From the NCBI GenBank assembly GCA_023430315.1, contig JAEZAW010000301.1:1-9562 (forward strand): a stretch of 9,562 nucleotides of DNA, written 5' to 3'. Numbering within the stretch: the first letter of the stretch is position 1; every line of letters begins with the position of its first letter. This stretch comes from Pseudomonadota bacterium. Lineage in GTDB: Bacteria > Pseudomonadota > Alphaproteobacteria > Rhizobiales > Hyphomicrobiaceae. The notes below the pieces were generated by a model. The model was not told the DNA's origin. It searched no databases and saw only the letters and a program-made list of their open reading frames with translations. Shown one piece after another: positions 1 through 7,953 of this stretch. The translations under genes and the position numbers were made by a program.

Positions 1-861
1 GTCTTCTCCAAGATCATCAGTGGCGCCGGGCGCTGGGCCGTGCGCTATTCCGACTTCGGCCAGCCGAGCTTCTGCACCGTGCTTGACGGAAGCTGCCGTC
101 TTACCGTCGACGGAGAGGAGCCTCTAATCCTCGAAGCGGGAGATTTCCTCCTCCTGCCGAAAACGCCCGGCTTCACTATGTCGGGCTTCGAGCCAGCTTC
201 TGCGAAGCTCATCGATCCCAAGATGTTGTCGACCCCAATGAACGAGGTGCGCCATGGCACGCCGGACGGCGACCCTGATGTGCGGCTGCTCGGAGGATCG
301 TTCGTCTTCGACTCGAGAGACGCCGATCTCCTGGTATCGCTGTTACCGGCACAGGTGCATGTGCGCGGGGTGGAAAGGCTCTCCACTCTCGTGCATCTCG
401 TCCGCGATGAAGCGACTGCCGAGAGACCAGGCCGCAATCTGGTTCTTGGGCGCCTCATCGAGGTGATGTTGATCGAGGCGCTGCGGACGATCCAGGACGA
501 AGCGGCACCGGCTGGACTCTTACGTGGTCTCGGCGATGCGCGCCTCGCGATTGCGATACGTGAGATGCATTCCGATCCCGCACGCGCCTGGACCGTCGAG
601 GAGCTTGCCAGGAAGGCAGCGCTCTCGCGCTCGGTGTTCTTCGATCGTTTTTCAGGAGCCGTTGGCGTGCCTCCGATCGAGTATCTCCTCGGTTGGCGCA
701 TGGCCATTGCGAAGGATCTCTTGCGCCGACAGGACATCAGCCTCGCCGAGATTGCGGAGCGCGTAGGCTATAGCTCCGCGAGCACATTCAGCACCGCATT
801 CAGCCGTTATGTCGGACAGCCCCCGAGCCGCTTTGGCCGCGAGAGCATTCAAAAAGGTTGA
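1..861 (+). CDS. AraC-family transcriptional regulator (5' end outside window)
   Basis: DNA-binding regulator with an N-terminal cupin-like sensor half and a C-terminal AraC helix-turn-helix half. The frame is open from base 1. The residues before the GTG at 40 (VFSKIISGAGRWAVRYSDFG) already match the start of the cupin_6 sensor domain seen in this subfamily, so the true start lies upstream and the GTG is internal. The visible part is 286 codons. The cupin part spans roughly residues 1-110, including a GDFLLLP strand. The DNA-binding part covers the last 100 or so residues: WTVEELARKAALSRSVFFDRF is the first helix-turn-helix, and ISLAEIAERVGYSSASTFSTAFSRYVGQPPSRF is the second with the family signature. 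The gene converges on the catabolic operon, so it may control it, but that is inference. The inducer is unknown. Confidence 0.92.
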   Translation, partial: VFSKIISGAGRWAVRYSDFGQPSFCTVLDGSCRLTVDGEEPLILEAGDFLLLPKTPGFTMSGFEPASAKLIDPKMLSTPMNEVRHGTPDGDPDVRLLGGSFVFDSRDADLLVSLLPAQVHVRGVERLSTLVHLVRDEATAERPGRNLVLGRLIEVMLIEALRTIQDEAAPAGLLRGLGDARLAIAIREMHSDPARAWTVEELARKAALSRSVFFDRFSGAVGVPPIEYLLGWRMAIAKDLLRRQDISLAEIAERVGYSSASTFSTAFSRYVGQPPSRFGRESIQKG

Positions 862-913
862 CTTGTGGTCGGTGAGCGAAGAGCGCCGCCAATCACGCCC
901 GGAATCGGAAGTT

Positions 914-953
914 CTCTGGCTGCTCCGGCTTTCGTAGGGCCGGTCTGCCAGAG
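914..953. terminator. Hairpin between convergent genes
   Basis: An interrupted inverted repeat fills the 95-base gap between the AraC stop and the stop of the flavin monooxygenase. The outer stem is CTCTGGC (914-920) with GCCAGAG (947-953). The inner stem is CCGGC (925-929) with GCCGG (939-943), separated by a small internal loop, and the apical loop is 9 bases. Position suggests a shared transcription end for both strands. Neither side has a clear T-tract, so it is not a textbook intrinsic terminator. Confidence 0.4.
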
Positions 954-956
954 TGC

Positions 957-2240
957 TCACCTAGTCGATTTCGCGCTCATGTCGTCGTGATATTCAATGT
1001 ATTTGCGCTGTATCGCGATCTGCTCGGCGATGTGTCCGGCATCATGCCATACGCCCCAGATGAAGCTCGAGCCGCGCCGCGATTGCCAGGACAAGCCCAG
1101 AAAATAGATCCCCTGCTCCTCCGAGACGCCGCGCTGGTGCCTCGGCCGCCCGCTTTCGTCGAACGTGTCCGCCTTGAGCCAGCTGTAATCTGATGTGAAG
1201 CCCGTCGCCCAGATGATGGTGGCAATTCCTGACTTCTTCAAATCGAGCGACAGGATGGGTGACCTGAGGCAATCGGGGTCCGGTAGGATCGCGCGCGCCT
1301 CCGGCTCTTCCGGGAGTACGAGGCCATTGCGCGCGAGATAGGCATCGGCTTCGTCAAACAGAGCCGACAGGTACGCGTCGCCATTCGCGATGTTCTGGGC
1401 GAGGTCCCCTGCAAATGTCAGGGCGCCATTCGCGCACGACTGCGTGCGGCCAACGAGGATCATGCCCTTTGCCGCGAGGCGGCGAAAGTCGATCGAATGG
1501 CCGCCATTGACGCCCGATACGGCAATGGTCACGTGCTCCCTGCCGGCCTCGCGTGCTGCGGCATCCCACTTGCCGAGAACGCCGAGCCACCAGCAATAGT
1601 CGCGCCCGCGATAGGCCCGCGGCGGACGATCATGCGGTCCGATCGATAGGTAGACCTGTCGACCCGACGCCAGGAGCTCTTCCGCAATCTGCGTGCCCGA
1701 CGAGCCGGAGCCCACGACCAGCACTGCACCTTCAGGGAGCTGGCCCGGATTGCGATAGGCCGTCGAATGCATTTGCAGAACGGCGGTATTGGCAGGGACG
1801 ATGTCGGGTACGATCGGGCGCTGGAATGCCCCGGTCGCCGCGACGACATTGATGGCTTCCAGTGGCCCGGCTGATGTCTCGACGCGAAAGCCGCGGCGGC
1901 CGATGTTTCTCTCGACCTTCAGCACCTCGACGCCACACCGCATGGGGGCCGCGATCTGTTCTGCGTAAGCGACGAGATAGTCTGCGACCTGTTCCTTCGC
2001 AGGAAAATCATCCGGGCCTATTGCCTTGTCGAATTCCGAGAACGAGAGGGCCGGAAAGCGATCGTGCCATGCCGGGCCATTAGCGACCAGCGAGTCCCAT
2101 CTTTCCGATCGCCACCGCTCTGCGATCCGGTGCCGCTCGAGGACGATGTGAGGCACGCGATGTGCGGTCAGGTGTTCGCTCATGGCGATCCCGGCCTGCC
2201 CGCCGCCGACGACAAGGGTATCGATCTTTTCGATGCTCAT
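957..2240 (-). CDS. FAD/NAD(P)H-dependent monooxygenase, CzcO/FMO-like
   Basis: Predicted cytoplasmic flavoprotein of the CzcO/flavin-containing monooxygenase group (COG2072), 427 residues. These enzymes use NAD(P)H and O2 to oxygenate soft nucleophiles (N or S) or ketones. FAD-binding motif GGGQAG is at residues 12-17, followed by the usual ERWRSERWDSL segment. The NAD(P)H-binding motif GSGSSG is at 177-182. ATG motifs typical of the fold occur in VVAATGAFQRP (about 132-142) and IIWATGF (342-348). The canonical FxGxxxH fingerprint is not intact: the matching segment reads LQMHSTAYRNP. The ATG at 2240 is preferred because the motif follows at normal distance and the gap to the permease stop is 7 bases. 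A GTG at 2273 would overlap the permease, and neither start has a strong ribosome site. It is the last gene of the transporter operon. It could instead be a simple oxidoreductase, and its substrate is unknown. Confidence 0.85.
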   Translation of the reverse strand: MSIEKIDTLVVGGGQAGIAMSEHLTAHRVPHIVLERHRIAERWRSERWDSLVANGPAWHDRFPALSFSEFDKAIGPDDFPAKEQVADYLVAYAEQIAAPMRCGVEVLKVERNIGRRGFRVETSAGPLEAINVVAATGAFQRPIVPDIVPANTAVLQMHSTAYRNPGQLPEGAVLVVGSGSSGTQIAEELLASGRQVYLSIGPHDRPPRAYRGRDYCWWLGVLGKWDAAAREAGREHVTIAVSGVNGGHSIDFRRLAAKGMILVGRTQSCANGALTFAGDLAQNIANGDAYLSALFDEADAYLARNGLVLPEEPEARAILPDPDCLRSPILSLDLKKSGIATIIWATGFTSDYSWLKADTFDESGRPRHQRGVSEEQGIYFLGLSWQSRRGSSFIWGVWHDAGHIAEQIAIQRKYIEYHDDMSAKSTR

Positions 2241-2247
2241 GCTCTGC

Positions 2248-4050
2248 TCAGTGGCCGTCGATGGGCTGCGCACCCCGGAGCCGAGGTGTGCGGGCGTAGC
2301 GAAGATACTCGGCGATCAGGAACAAGCTCGTCACCACCAGAATGACGACAGCGGATGCGGCTGCCAGCGTGGGCGAAACCTGCAGCAGAACGTCGTCCCA
2401 CATCTGCTTTGGCAACGTCGACTTGAGCCCGCCGCCGAGGAAGATCGCGACCGTCAACTCCTCGAAGGAATGCACGAATGCGAAGATGAACGCCGCAGCA
2501 AAGGCGCCCGTCAGCAATGGCAGGGTGACGCGTAGGAATGCGCGTCGGCGATTAGCGCCGAGCGTATAGGCCGCCTGGTCCAGGCGAAAATCATAGGTCC
2601 GGAATGCCGTGACCAGAATCACGAAGGCGATCGGGATCGATGTCAGCGTGTGACCGATGATGATGCCGGTGTTTGTTGCCACGAGGGAGAGCTGAGCACA
2701 GAGGTAAAAGAGCCCCACCGCCGTGATGATCGTCGGCATGACCATGGGCATCAGGAAGATCAGAAAGATCGCATCCGCAACGCGACGCTTGGTCCTGACG
2801 ACACCCAGAGCCGCGAGAGAGGCGATAGCAATCGTCAGGACGGCCGTTGCAGCACCGATCACGAAAGAGCGCGCCGTGGCCCCCATCCAGACGGGCGAGT
2901 CGAGGTACTCGAAGAGCCAGCGCAAGCTGAAGCCGGGCGGAGGAAAGGAGATGAAGGTCGAGCTGGTGAAGCCGACGGGAATGATCGCGACCACCGGCAC
3001 CAACAGAACGGCAATGACGATGCCAGAATAGACAGGCAGCACCCACGACAGGATGCGCGGTCCAAATATTGCCGAGAAAATGCTGGCGATGCCGCGGAAC
3101 AGTGTACCGAGCAGGCCCAGCAAGCGCAATCCGAGCGACCGCTTCAAGCTCGGGTGAGCGGCGTCCGACGACTGGGGACCATCGCTGGACGAAAGTCCGA
3201 AGATTTGATGGAACACGATGCATGTCAGCAGCGCCGCCGCGATCAGGATCGACGCGAGGGCGGAGGCAAAGCTCCAATTCTGCAGCTGCAGGATCTGGTC
3301 GATGATGACCTGTCCCATCAGCGTTTCGCGCGGCCCACCGAGCAGAGCAGGCGTGATGAAAAACCCGATCGCAGCAATGAAAACCAGAAGGCCTGCGGCA
3401 GCCACGCCCGGCATCGACAGATGGAAGAAGATGCGCCAGAAGGCCTCGGCGCGCGTTGCGCCGAGCGTCTGGGCTGCTGCCAGCAATCGCGCATCGATCT
3501 TGCTCATCACGGGCAGCATCGTCACCACCGCGAGTGGGAGCATCGTGTGCGTCATGGCGAACACGACGGTCGCTCGGCCGAACAGAAGCTCCGGCGGGTT
3601 ATCGAAGCCGAGCCAGCGCGCCGTGTTTGCGACGATGCCGGTTCTCCCGAGCAGCATCAGCCAGGCGAAGTTCTTGACGAGAGCGCTCGTCCAGAACGGC
3701 AGGAGGACCAGCAGAACCATCGCGCGCTGCTTCTCGGCCGGCAGGCGCGACAGCCAGTACGCCAATGGATAACCAAAGAGCAGACAGAGAAGCGTGGTCT
3801 GAGCCGCGACAGTGAAGGTTATTTCCAGGACGCGCGCATAAACGCCGACAGTGAATGCGCGCCTGTAGGACGTGAGGCTGAACGCGCCCGTCTCTGGATC
3901 CTGAACGCTCAGCTGAAGGAGCTGAAAGGTCGGATAGACGAGGAAGAGCGCGAGGAAGAGGAGCCCCGGGACGGCCAGCCACAATGGATCGATGCGCCGC
4001 CTGGGCCGGACGGCACTCGCTGCGGCGGCGCTGCCCATCACTGCCGTCAC
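2248..4050 (-). CDS. Fused ABC transporter permease (PotB-PotC-like halves)
   Basis: Inner-membrane permease, 600 residues, with two complete membrane domains in one chain. The N-terminal half (about 22-285) resembles PotB and the C-terminal half (about 333-585) resembles PotC. Each half has about six hydrophobic segments and one ATPase-docking EAA loop: LLAAAQTLGATRAEAFWRI (189-207) and LDQAAYTLGANRRRAFLRV (490-508). A polar linker near 286-304 joins them, containing SSSDGPQSSDAAHPS. Usual PotB and PotC are separate proteins of about 260-320 residues. Fused two-domain permeases are known in the FbpB/SfuB and ThiP families, but the sequence here looks more polyamine-type. The start is a GTG sharing four bases (GTGA) with the stop of the monooxygenase upstream; an ATG at 4038 is the alternative. 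It should pair with the ATPase and binding protein of the same operon. Confidence 0.9.
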   Translation of the reverse strand: MTAVMGSAAAASAVRPRRRIDPLWLAVPGLLFLALFLVYPTFQLLQLSVQDPETGAFSLTSYRRAFTVGVYARVLEITFTVAAQTTLLCLLFGYPLAYWLSRLPAEKQRAMVLLVLLPFWTSALVKNFAWLMLLGRTGIVANTARWLGFDNPPELLFGRATVVFAMTHTMLPLAVVTMLPVMSKIDARLLAAAQTLGATRAEAFWRIFFHLSMPGVAAAGLLVFIAAIGFFITPALLGGPRETLMGQVIIDQILQLQNWSFASALASILIAAALLTCIVFHQIFGLSSSDGPQSSDAAHPSLKRSLGLRLLGLLGTLFRGIASIFSAIFGPRILSWVLPVYSGIVIAVLLVPVVAIIPVGFTSSTFISFPPPGFSLRWLFEYLDSPVWMGATARSFVIGAATAVLTIAIASLAALGVVRTKRRVADAIFLIFLMPMVMPTIITAVGLFYLCAQLSLVATNTGIIIGHTLTSIPIAFVILVTAFRTYDFRLDQAAYTLGANRRRAFLRVTLPLLTGAFAAAFIFAFVHSFEELTVAIFLGGGLKSTLPKQMWDDVLLQVSPTLAAASAVVILVVTSLFLIAEYLRYARTPRLRGAQPIDGH

Positions 4051-5414
4051 TCGGCAGCTCTCACGCTGCCTTTTGCAGGCGAGGTCGCATAGCGGTTCGC
4101 CGGCCGCACGAGGCCGAGGTTCTCACGCAGCGTGCGGCCCTCGTACTCGGTCCGGAAAAGACCGCGCCGCTGCAGCTCGGGCACAACCAAGCGAACAAAG
4201 TCCTCGATACCGCGCGGCATGGTCTGGAAGACAAGCATGAAGCCATCGGCCGCGCCGCCCGTGAACCACTCTTCCATGACATCGGCAACCTGCTTCGGAT
4301 TGCCGGCAAAGGTCTTGCGGCCGCGCTCATAGCGCAGATAGAGCTGACGCAAGGTCAGCCCCTCGCGCCGGATCATGTCCACGATGTGATCGAAGTAGGC
4401 CTTGTGCAGGTTTGCCGTTTTCGGAATGCGATCCTCGGGGATCGGTTCGTCCAACGGGAGATCGGACAAGTCCGTCTCGAGATCCGAGCTGATGCGCATG
4501 CGGCCGACATCGGGGTGGATGAGCCCTTGCAGCGTCGCGAACTTGTCCTCTGCCTCCTGCTGGCTCTCCCCGACGATCACCGTCAAACCGGCCAGGATCT
4601 TCAACTCGTCAGGATGACGGCCGAACTTACTCATGCGGCCCTTTACGTCGCGGTAGAACTTCTGGCCGGACTCGAGCGTGACATCGGAGGCAAAAACGAT
4701 CTCCGCTGTCTCAGCCGCAAGATCTCGTCCCGTATCGGAAGCACCGGCCTGGATGATGACCGGACGCCCCTGCGGCGAGCGCGCGATATTCAACGCCCCG
4801 TGCACGGTGAAGAACTCGCCCTCGTGATGGACGGGGTGCTGCTTCTCGGGATTGAAATAGACGCCGCTCTCCCGGTCGAAGATGAAGGCATCGTCTTCCC
4901 AGGTATCCCAAAGCTCCTTGACGACCTCGACGAACTCGCGCGCTCTTTGGTAGCGCCGACCGTGCTCCGGCAGCTTGGACAGTCCGAAGTTCCGCGCGGC
5001 ATAGTCGTTGGCCGACGTGACGACGTTCCAGGCGGCACGGCCGGCGCTCAGATGATCGAGCGATGCGAACATGCGCGCCACGTTGTAGGGCTCGGTGAAG
5101 CTGGTCGAGACCGTGCCGCCGAGGCCGATGTGGCTCGTCGATGCAACGAGTGACGACAAGAGTGACACCGGCTCGAAGCAGTTCATGAACATCGGGAACC
5201 GGCTCCACGCGTGCAGGTTGTCCGTGCGCGCGGCCGGTGTGTCGGCGATGAAGAAAAGATCGAACTTGCCGGCTTCCGCGGCACGAACAGCATTCGTGTA
5301 GCTGCCGATATCGTTGGCGGCATTCGGCGTGGTTTCAGGATGCAGCCACGATGCGGGGTGCGCGCCAGTGGGATGCACGAGTGCGGCGAGCCGCATCTTG
5401 CCATCGGGATTCAT
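4047..5414 (-). CDS. LLM-class FMN-dependent monooxygenase, NtaA/SnaA/SoxA family
   Basis: Predicted cytoplasmic luciferase-like monooxygenase, 455 residues, the normal length of the nitrilotriacetate/EDTA/pristinamycin/dibenzothiophene-sulfone family (NtaA, EmoA, SnaA, DszA). These enzymes take FMNH2 from a separate reductase and cleave C-N or C-S bonds with O2. Family blocks seen are LFFIADT, the WNVVTS segment, RYQRAREFVEVVKELWDTWEDDA, the HHEGEFFTVHGALNIARSPQGRPVIIQAGASDTGRDLAA block, and a C-terminal GNPKQVADVMEEWF block. The ATG at 5414 has AAGGA at 5424-5428, 9 bases away. It sits inside a transporter operon between binding protein and permease, which links it to the imported compound. 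No flavin reductase gene is visible. The exact substrate (aminopolycarboxylate, sulfur heterocycle or other) cannot be decided. Confidence 0.93.
   Translation of the reverse strand: MNPDGKMRLAALVHPTGAHPASWLHPETTPNAANDIGSYTNAVRAAEAGKFDLFFIADTPAARTDNLHAWSRFPMFMNCFEPVSLLSSLVASTSHIGLGGTVSTSFTEPYNVARMFASLDHLSAGRAAWNVVTSANDYAARNFGLSKLPEHGRRYQRAREFVEVVKELWDTWEDDAFIFDRESGVYFNPEKQHPVHHEGEFFTVHGALNIARSPQGRPVIIQAGASDTGRDLAAETAEIVFASDVTLESGQKFYRDVKGRMSKFGRHPDELKILAGLTVIVGESQQEAEDKFATLQGLIHPDVGRMRISSDLETDLSDLPLDEPIPEDRIPKTANLHKAYFDHIVDMIRREGLTLRQLYLRYERGRKTFAGNPKQVADVMEEWFTGGAADGFMLVFQTMPRGIEDFVRLVVPELQRRGLFRTEYEGRTLRENLGLVRPANRYATSPAKGSVRAAE
4053..4070 (-). promoter_or_regulatory. Hairpin over the permease ribosome-binding region
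   Basis: On the minus strand a perfect 6-base inverted repeat, GGCAGC and GCTGCC, encloses a GTGAGA loop and ends two bases before the permease GTG. The loop holds the only Shine-Dalgarno-like stretch (GAGAG overlaps loop and stem). It lies within the last codons of the monooxygenase, so ribosomes finishing that gene would open it. A role in translational coupling is inference. Confidence 0.35.
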
Positions 5415-5442
5415 GGGGTCACGTCCTTGGCTCTTCGCGAGA

Positions 5443-5469
5443 GACCATCATTCCAAACAGCGGATGGTC
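5443..5469 (-). repeat. Inverted repeat in the gap after the binding-protein gene
   Basis: GACCAT (5443-5448) and ATGGTC (5464-5469) form a 6-base stem with a 15-base loop. It sits in the 57-base gap between the binding-protein stop and the monooxygenase start. Such hairpins often stabilise the upstream message, which fits the need for more binding protein than other transporter parts. The stem is short and could be chance. Confidence 0.25.
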
Positions 5470-5471
5470 GC

Positions 5472-6548
5472 TCAACCGGAAATCAACCAGTCCTCGAACT
5501 GCTCGCGAACCTTAGGCTTGTTCCACGTCCACCAGTCATCATTGATCGGCATCAATTTGGAGATATTCTGGGGCGACGTCGGTAGGATAGCCGCACGCTC
5601 GGGCTTGAGGGCCTCGTAGGCTTTCGTGTTCGTCGGGCCATTGGCGACGGTGTTCGAGTAGATGGCCTGCAAATCCGGGCGCATGCAGAAGCGTGCGAAC
5701 TTGCGGGCGAGGTCGACGCGGGGCGAGCCAATGGGGATGGACCAGCCATCCGTGTTATAGAAGCCCTGGTTCCAGATCATTTTGACGGGCGCGCCGCCGC
5801 TGATGGCGGCGTACGCGCGAGCACCCCAGGTGTCGATCAGGTCGATCTCGCCATTCTGCAGGAGCTGCGTATTCTGCGCGCCGCTCGTCCACCACACGTT
5901 GACGTGCTTCTTCACCTTGTCGAGGCTCTTGAGTGCGCGCTTGATGTCGAGAGGATAGAGATCCTTCTGCGGCACACCGTCCGCCATCAGTGCGCCTTCG
6001 ATCATGCCACCGAGACCGCGATAGAGCCCGCGCCGTCCCGGGAACTTCTCGACGTTCCAATAGTCGGCCCACGTTTCCGGGACATTGTCGCCGAAGGTCG
6101 TCGTGCGATACGCGCGAATGATCGAGTAGACCGAGAAGCCGACCCAGTTGTTGGTGAGCATTCCCGGAACGAGATCCTTGCCTTCCTCGGGCGTAATGCC
6201 GATGGGCTCGAGGTAGTTCTTATCTTTGGTGAGCATCCCGACATGGGAAGGCGTCACCATGCACAGGTCCCAAATGTAACTCTTCGTGTCGACGAGCAGC
6301 TTGAACTGCACGGTCGGATCGGCGGCGTGCACGACGCCTGTCACCTTGATGCCCGTTTCCTTCTCGAAGGGCTCGTAAAAGGCCATCTTGATCGCAGCCC
6401 CCGGTGCGCCGCCGACATCGGCGACCGTGAGCTGGTCCGCGCCGAACGCTCGACCCGTCCATATGAAAGGCGCACTCAACGCGGGAGCGACAACTGCCGC
6501 CTGACGCAGGAAACTGCGGCGCGTGGTCAACCGGATTGATTTCGACAT
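5472..6548 (-). CDS. Tat-exported ABC transporter substrate-binding protein, PotD-like
   Basis: Periplasmic binding protein that would deliver the solute to the fused permease, 358 residues. The N-terminus has a twin-arginine signal: TTRRSFLRQA at residues 8-17, then a hydrophobic stretch ending near GRAFGA, so export in folded form by Tat is likely. After it, LTVADVGGAPGAAIKMAFYEPFEKETGIKV is the typical opening of extracellular solute-binding proteins of the SBP_bac_8/PotD group. The ATG at 6548 has GGAG at 6555-6558, 8 bases away. The gene starts 20 bases after the ATPase stop and precedes the LLM monooxygenase. The group includes binders of spermidine/putrescine, opines, aminoethylphosphonate and iron. 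The ligand is not readable from sequence, so no gene name is given. Confidence 0.92.
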   Translation of the reverse strand: MSKSIRLTTRRSFLRQAAVVAPALSAPFIWTGRAFGADQLTVADVGGAPGAAIKMAFYEPFEKETGIKVTGVVHAADPTVQFKLLVDTKSYIWDLCMVTPSHVGMLTKDKNYLEPIGITPEEGKDLVPGMLTNNWVGFSVYSIIRAYRTTTFGDNVPETWADYWNVEKFPGRRGLYRGLGGMIEGALMADGVPQKDLYPLDIKRALKSLDKVKKHVNVWWTSGAQNTQLLQNGEIDLIDTWGARAYAAISGGAPVKMIWNQGFYNTDGWSIPIGSPRVDLARKFARFCMRPDLQAIYSNTVANGPTNTKAYEALKPERAAILPTSPQNISKLMPINDDWWTWNKPKVREQFEDWLISG

Positions 6549-6568
6549 AGTGTGCTCCGTGCGAACAG

Positions 6569-7729
6569 CTAGGAAAGAGAAGGTATGAAGCGGGCGCTTT
6601 CAGGCAGCCATCCCAGGTGAACCCGATCGCCGATGGCAGGGCAGCCTGCTTGACGGCCTTGCCTCAGGATGATCGAGGTGCCTGATGGGAGTGTGCAGGT
6701 CAGCCGGACTTCCGCGCCGGCGAAGACGACGTCCGCAATTTGGCCGGATAGCAGCGCGGCGGCTTGGTTCACGACGGCGACGCTTTCCGGTCGAACGACA
6801 AGCACGCCCTTTGTCCCATTTCCGTGGCCCGCAATGGTTGCGTGATCGACGGGCAGCGAACCGTCCGCCGTCATCATGTGCCCATCATCGATGCTTCCTC
6901 GAAGGATATTGGACAGCCCGATGAAACCCGCGGCGAACTCCGTCGCGGGGCTGTCGTAGATATCGGCTGGTGTGCCGACCTGCTCGATGCGGCCCTCGCA
7001 CATCAGGCAGATGCGATCGGACAGGCTCAGCGCCTCTTCCTGATCGTGCGTCACGAATATGATTGTTGCCCCGGTCTCCCGGTGCAGTCGGCGAATTTCG
7101 CCCTGCAGTGTCTCCCGGAGTTTGCGATCGAGCGCGCCGAGCGGCTCGTCCATGAGGATCAAGGCTGGCTCGTAGACGAAGCAGCGCGCGAGCGCGACGC
7201 GCTGCTGCTGACCGCCCGACAGTTGATCGGGCCTGCGCTGATCGAGATCCGACAGACCGACCATCGCAAGCGTAGCGTCGACCTTCTTCTTGATGTCCGC
7301 TGCCGGCGTCCGCCTCATCTCGAGGGGAAAGGCCACGTTCTCGCGCACTGTCAGATGGGGAAAGAGCGCATAGCTTTGGAAGACGACGCCCATATCGCGA
7401 CGTTGCGGCGGCAGATGCGTGTGATCGCGCCCGTCGATGAAGAGCTGGCCGGCGCTCGGCTCGACAAGCCCGCAAATGAGCTGGAGTAGTGTCGTCTTGC
7501 CTGATCCGGATGGCCCGAGAAGCGTCAGCAGCTCACCGCTGCGAACATCGAGATCGAGGGGCGCCAGAGCGACCACACTGCCATAGTGCTTCGACAGGCC
7601 GCAGGCTTCGAGCTTGGCTCTCTTTTCCGCGTGGGCCGCGACCGGGTGCAAAGGGGCGGCTGATGTGATCGAAGTCATGCGCTTCGCCAAAGGCGAAACG
7701 TCTCGAGCAGTTGCTTGAGCTGATATCAT
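6569..7729 (-). CDS. ABC transporter ATP-binding protein, PotA-like
   Basis: Cytoplasmic ATPase that powers the importer. Numbered from the ATG at 7729 (386 residues): Walker A GPSGSGKTT at 72-80, Q-loop in FQSYALFPHL near 117-126, signature LSGGQQQR at 170-177, Walker B LILMDEP at 190-196, and the H-loop in VTHD near 226-229. A C-terminal regulatory TOBE-type region follows (VVRPESVAVV onward), as in PotA, FbpC and UgpC. All catalytic motifs are intact. The start is uncertain: GTG at 7744, ATG at 7729 and ATG at 7678 are all in frame, and none has a clear ribosome site. Family proteins usually begin close to KLEACGLSKHYG, so 7678 is also reasonable. It is the first gene of the five-gene operon and precedes the binding protein by 20 bases. 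Confidence 0.92.
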   Translation of the reverse strand: MISAQATARDVSPLAKRMTSITSAAPLHPVAAHAEKRAKLEACGLSKHYGSVVALAPLDLDVRSGELLTLLGPSGSGKTTLLQLICGLVEPSAGQLFIDGRDHTHLPPQRRDMGVVFQSYALFPHLTVRENVAFPLEMRRTPAADIKKKVDATLAMVGLSDLDQRRPDQLSGGQQQRVALARCFVYEPALILMDEPLGALDRKLRETLQGEIRRLHRETGATIIFVTHDQEEALSLSDRICLMCEGRIEQVGTPADIYDSPATEFAAGFIGLSNILRGSIDDGHMMTADGSLPVDHATIAGHGNGTKGVLVVRPESVAVVNQAAALLSGQIADVVFAGAEVRLTCTLPSGTSIILRQGRQAGCPAIGDRVHLGWLPESARFIPSLS

Positions 7730-7744
7730 GATACTCTGAGGCAC

Positions 7745-7953
7745 CGGGGCAAGTTTCCGTCTCCCGGATCCTCAATGCCCCTGCGCCAATGATCCAAAAG
7801 CCGGTTCTGTCGCGCTGCCGTATAGCGGCGATGGAAAAAACTAAACTCATTCAAGCCCATCGGGCACTGCGAATAATTGAGCAGTCTGGCGATTCATCAG
7901 GCGCTTTTGGCGGTTCGGGCAAGTTATATGCCCGCCGCAAACGACATGGTTAG
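7745..7953. other. Intergenic gap upstream of the transporter operon
   Basis: This 209-base gap separates the DUF1028 gene from the ATPase and is the natural place for the operon promoter. It is richer in A/T than the genes. On the minus strand there is a TATACG -10-like element (plus positions 7818-7823) with a TTTAGT-like element about 15 bases before it. This is a poor match and only suggestive. An inverted repeat is listed separately. Confidence 0.3.
7916..7934 (-). terminator. Stem-loop just after the DUF1028 gene
   Basis: CGGGCA (7916-7921) and TGCCCG (7929-7934) form a perfect 6-base stem with a 7-base A/T-rich loop. It lies about 20 bases past the stop of the DUF1028 gene. The position fits a transcription end or a message-stabilising hairpin between the two minus-strand gene groups. 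No T-run follows, so a Rho-independent terminator is not proven. Confidence 0.3.

Noticed and set aside
45..737. 230-codon minus-strand frame opposite the AraC gene
   Set aside because: Ser/Arg-rich shadow of the regulator; the sense frame has clear cupin and helix-turn-helix motifs.
2650..4092. 480-codon open frame on the + strand
   Set aside because: It lies antisense to the fused permease. Its product is a low-complexity string of Arg, Asp, Gln and Glu, as expected from the complement of hydrophobic codons in high-GC DNA.
3984..5153. 389-codon open frame on the + strand
   Set aside because: It is antisense to the LLM monooxygenase, whose protein matches its family over the full length. 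The antisense product shows no family motif.
7682..7698. TTCGCC/GGCGAA inverted repeat as an operator before the ATPase
   Set aside because: It lies inside the coding frame if translation begins at 7729 or 7744, and the stem is only six pairs, so an operator role is unsupported.
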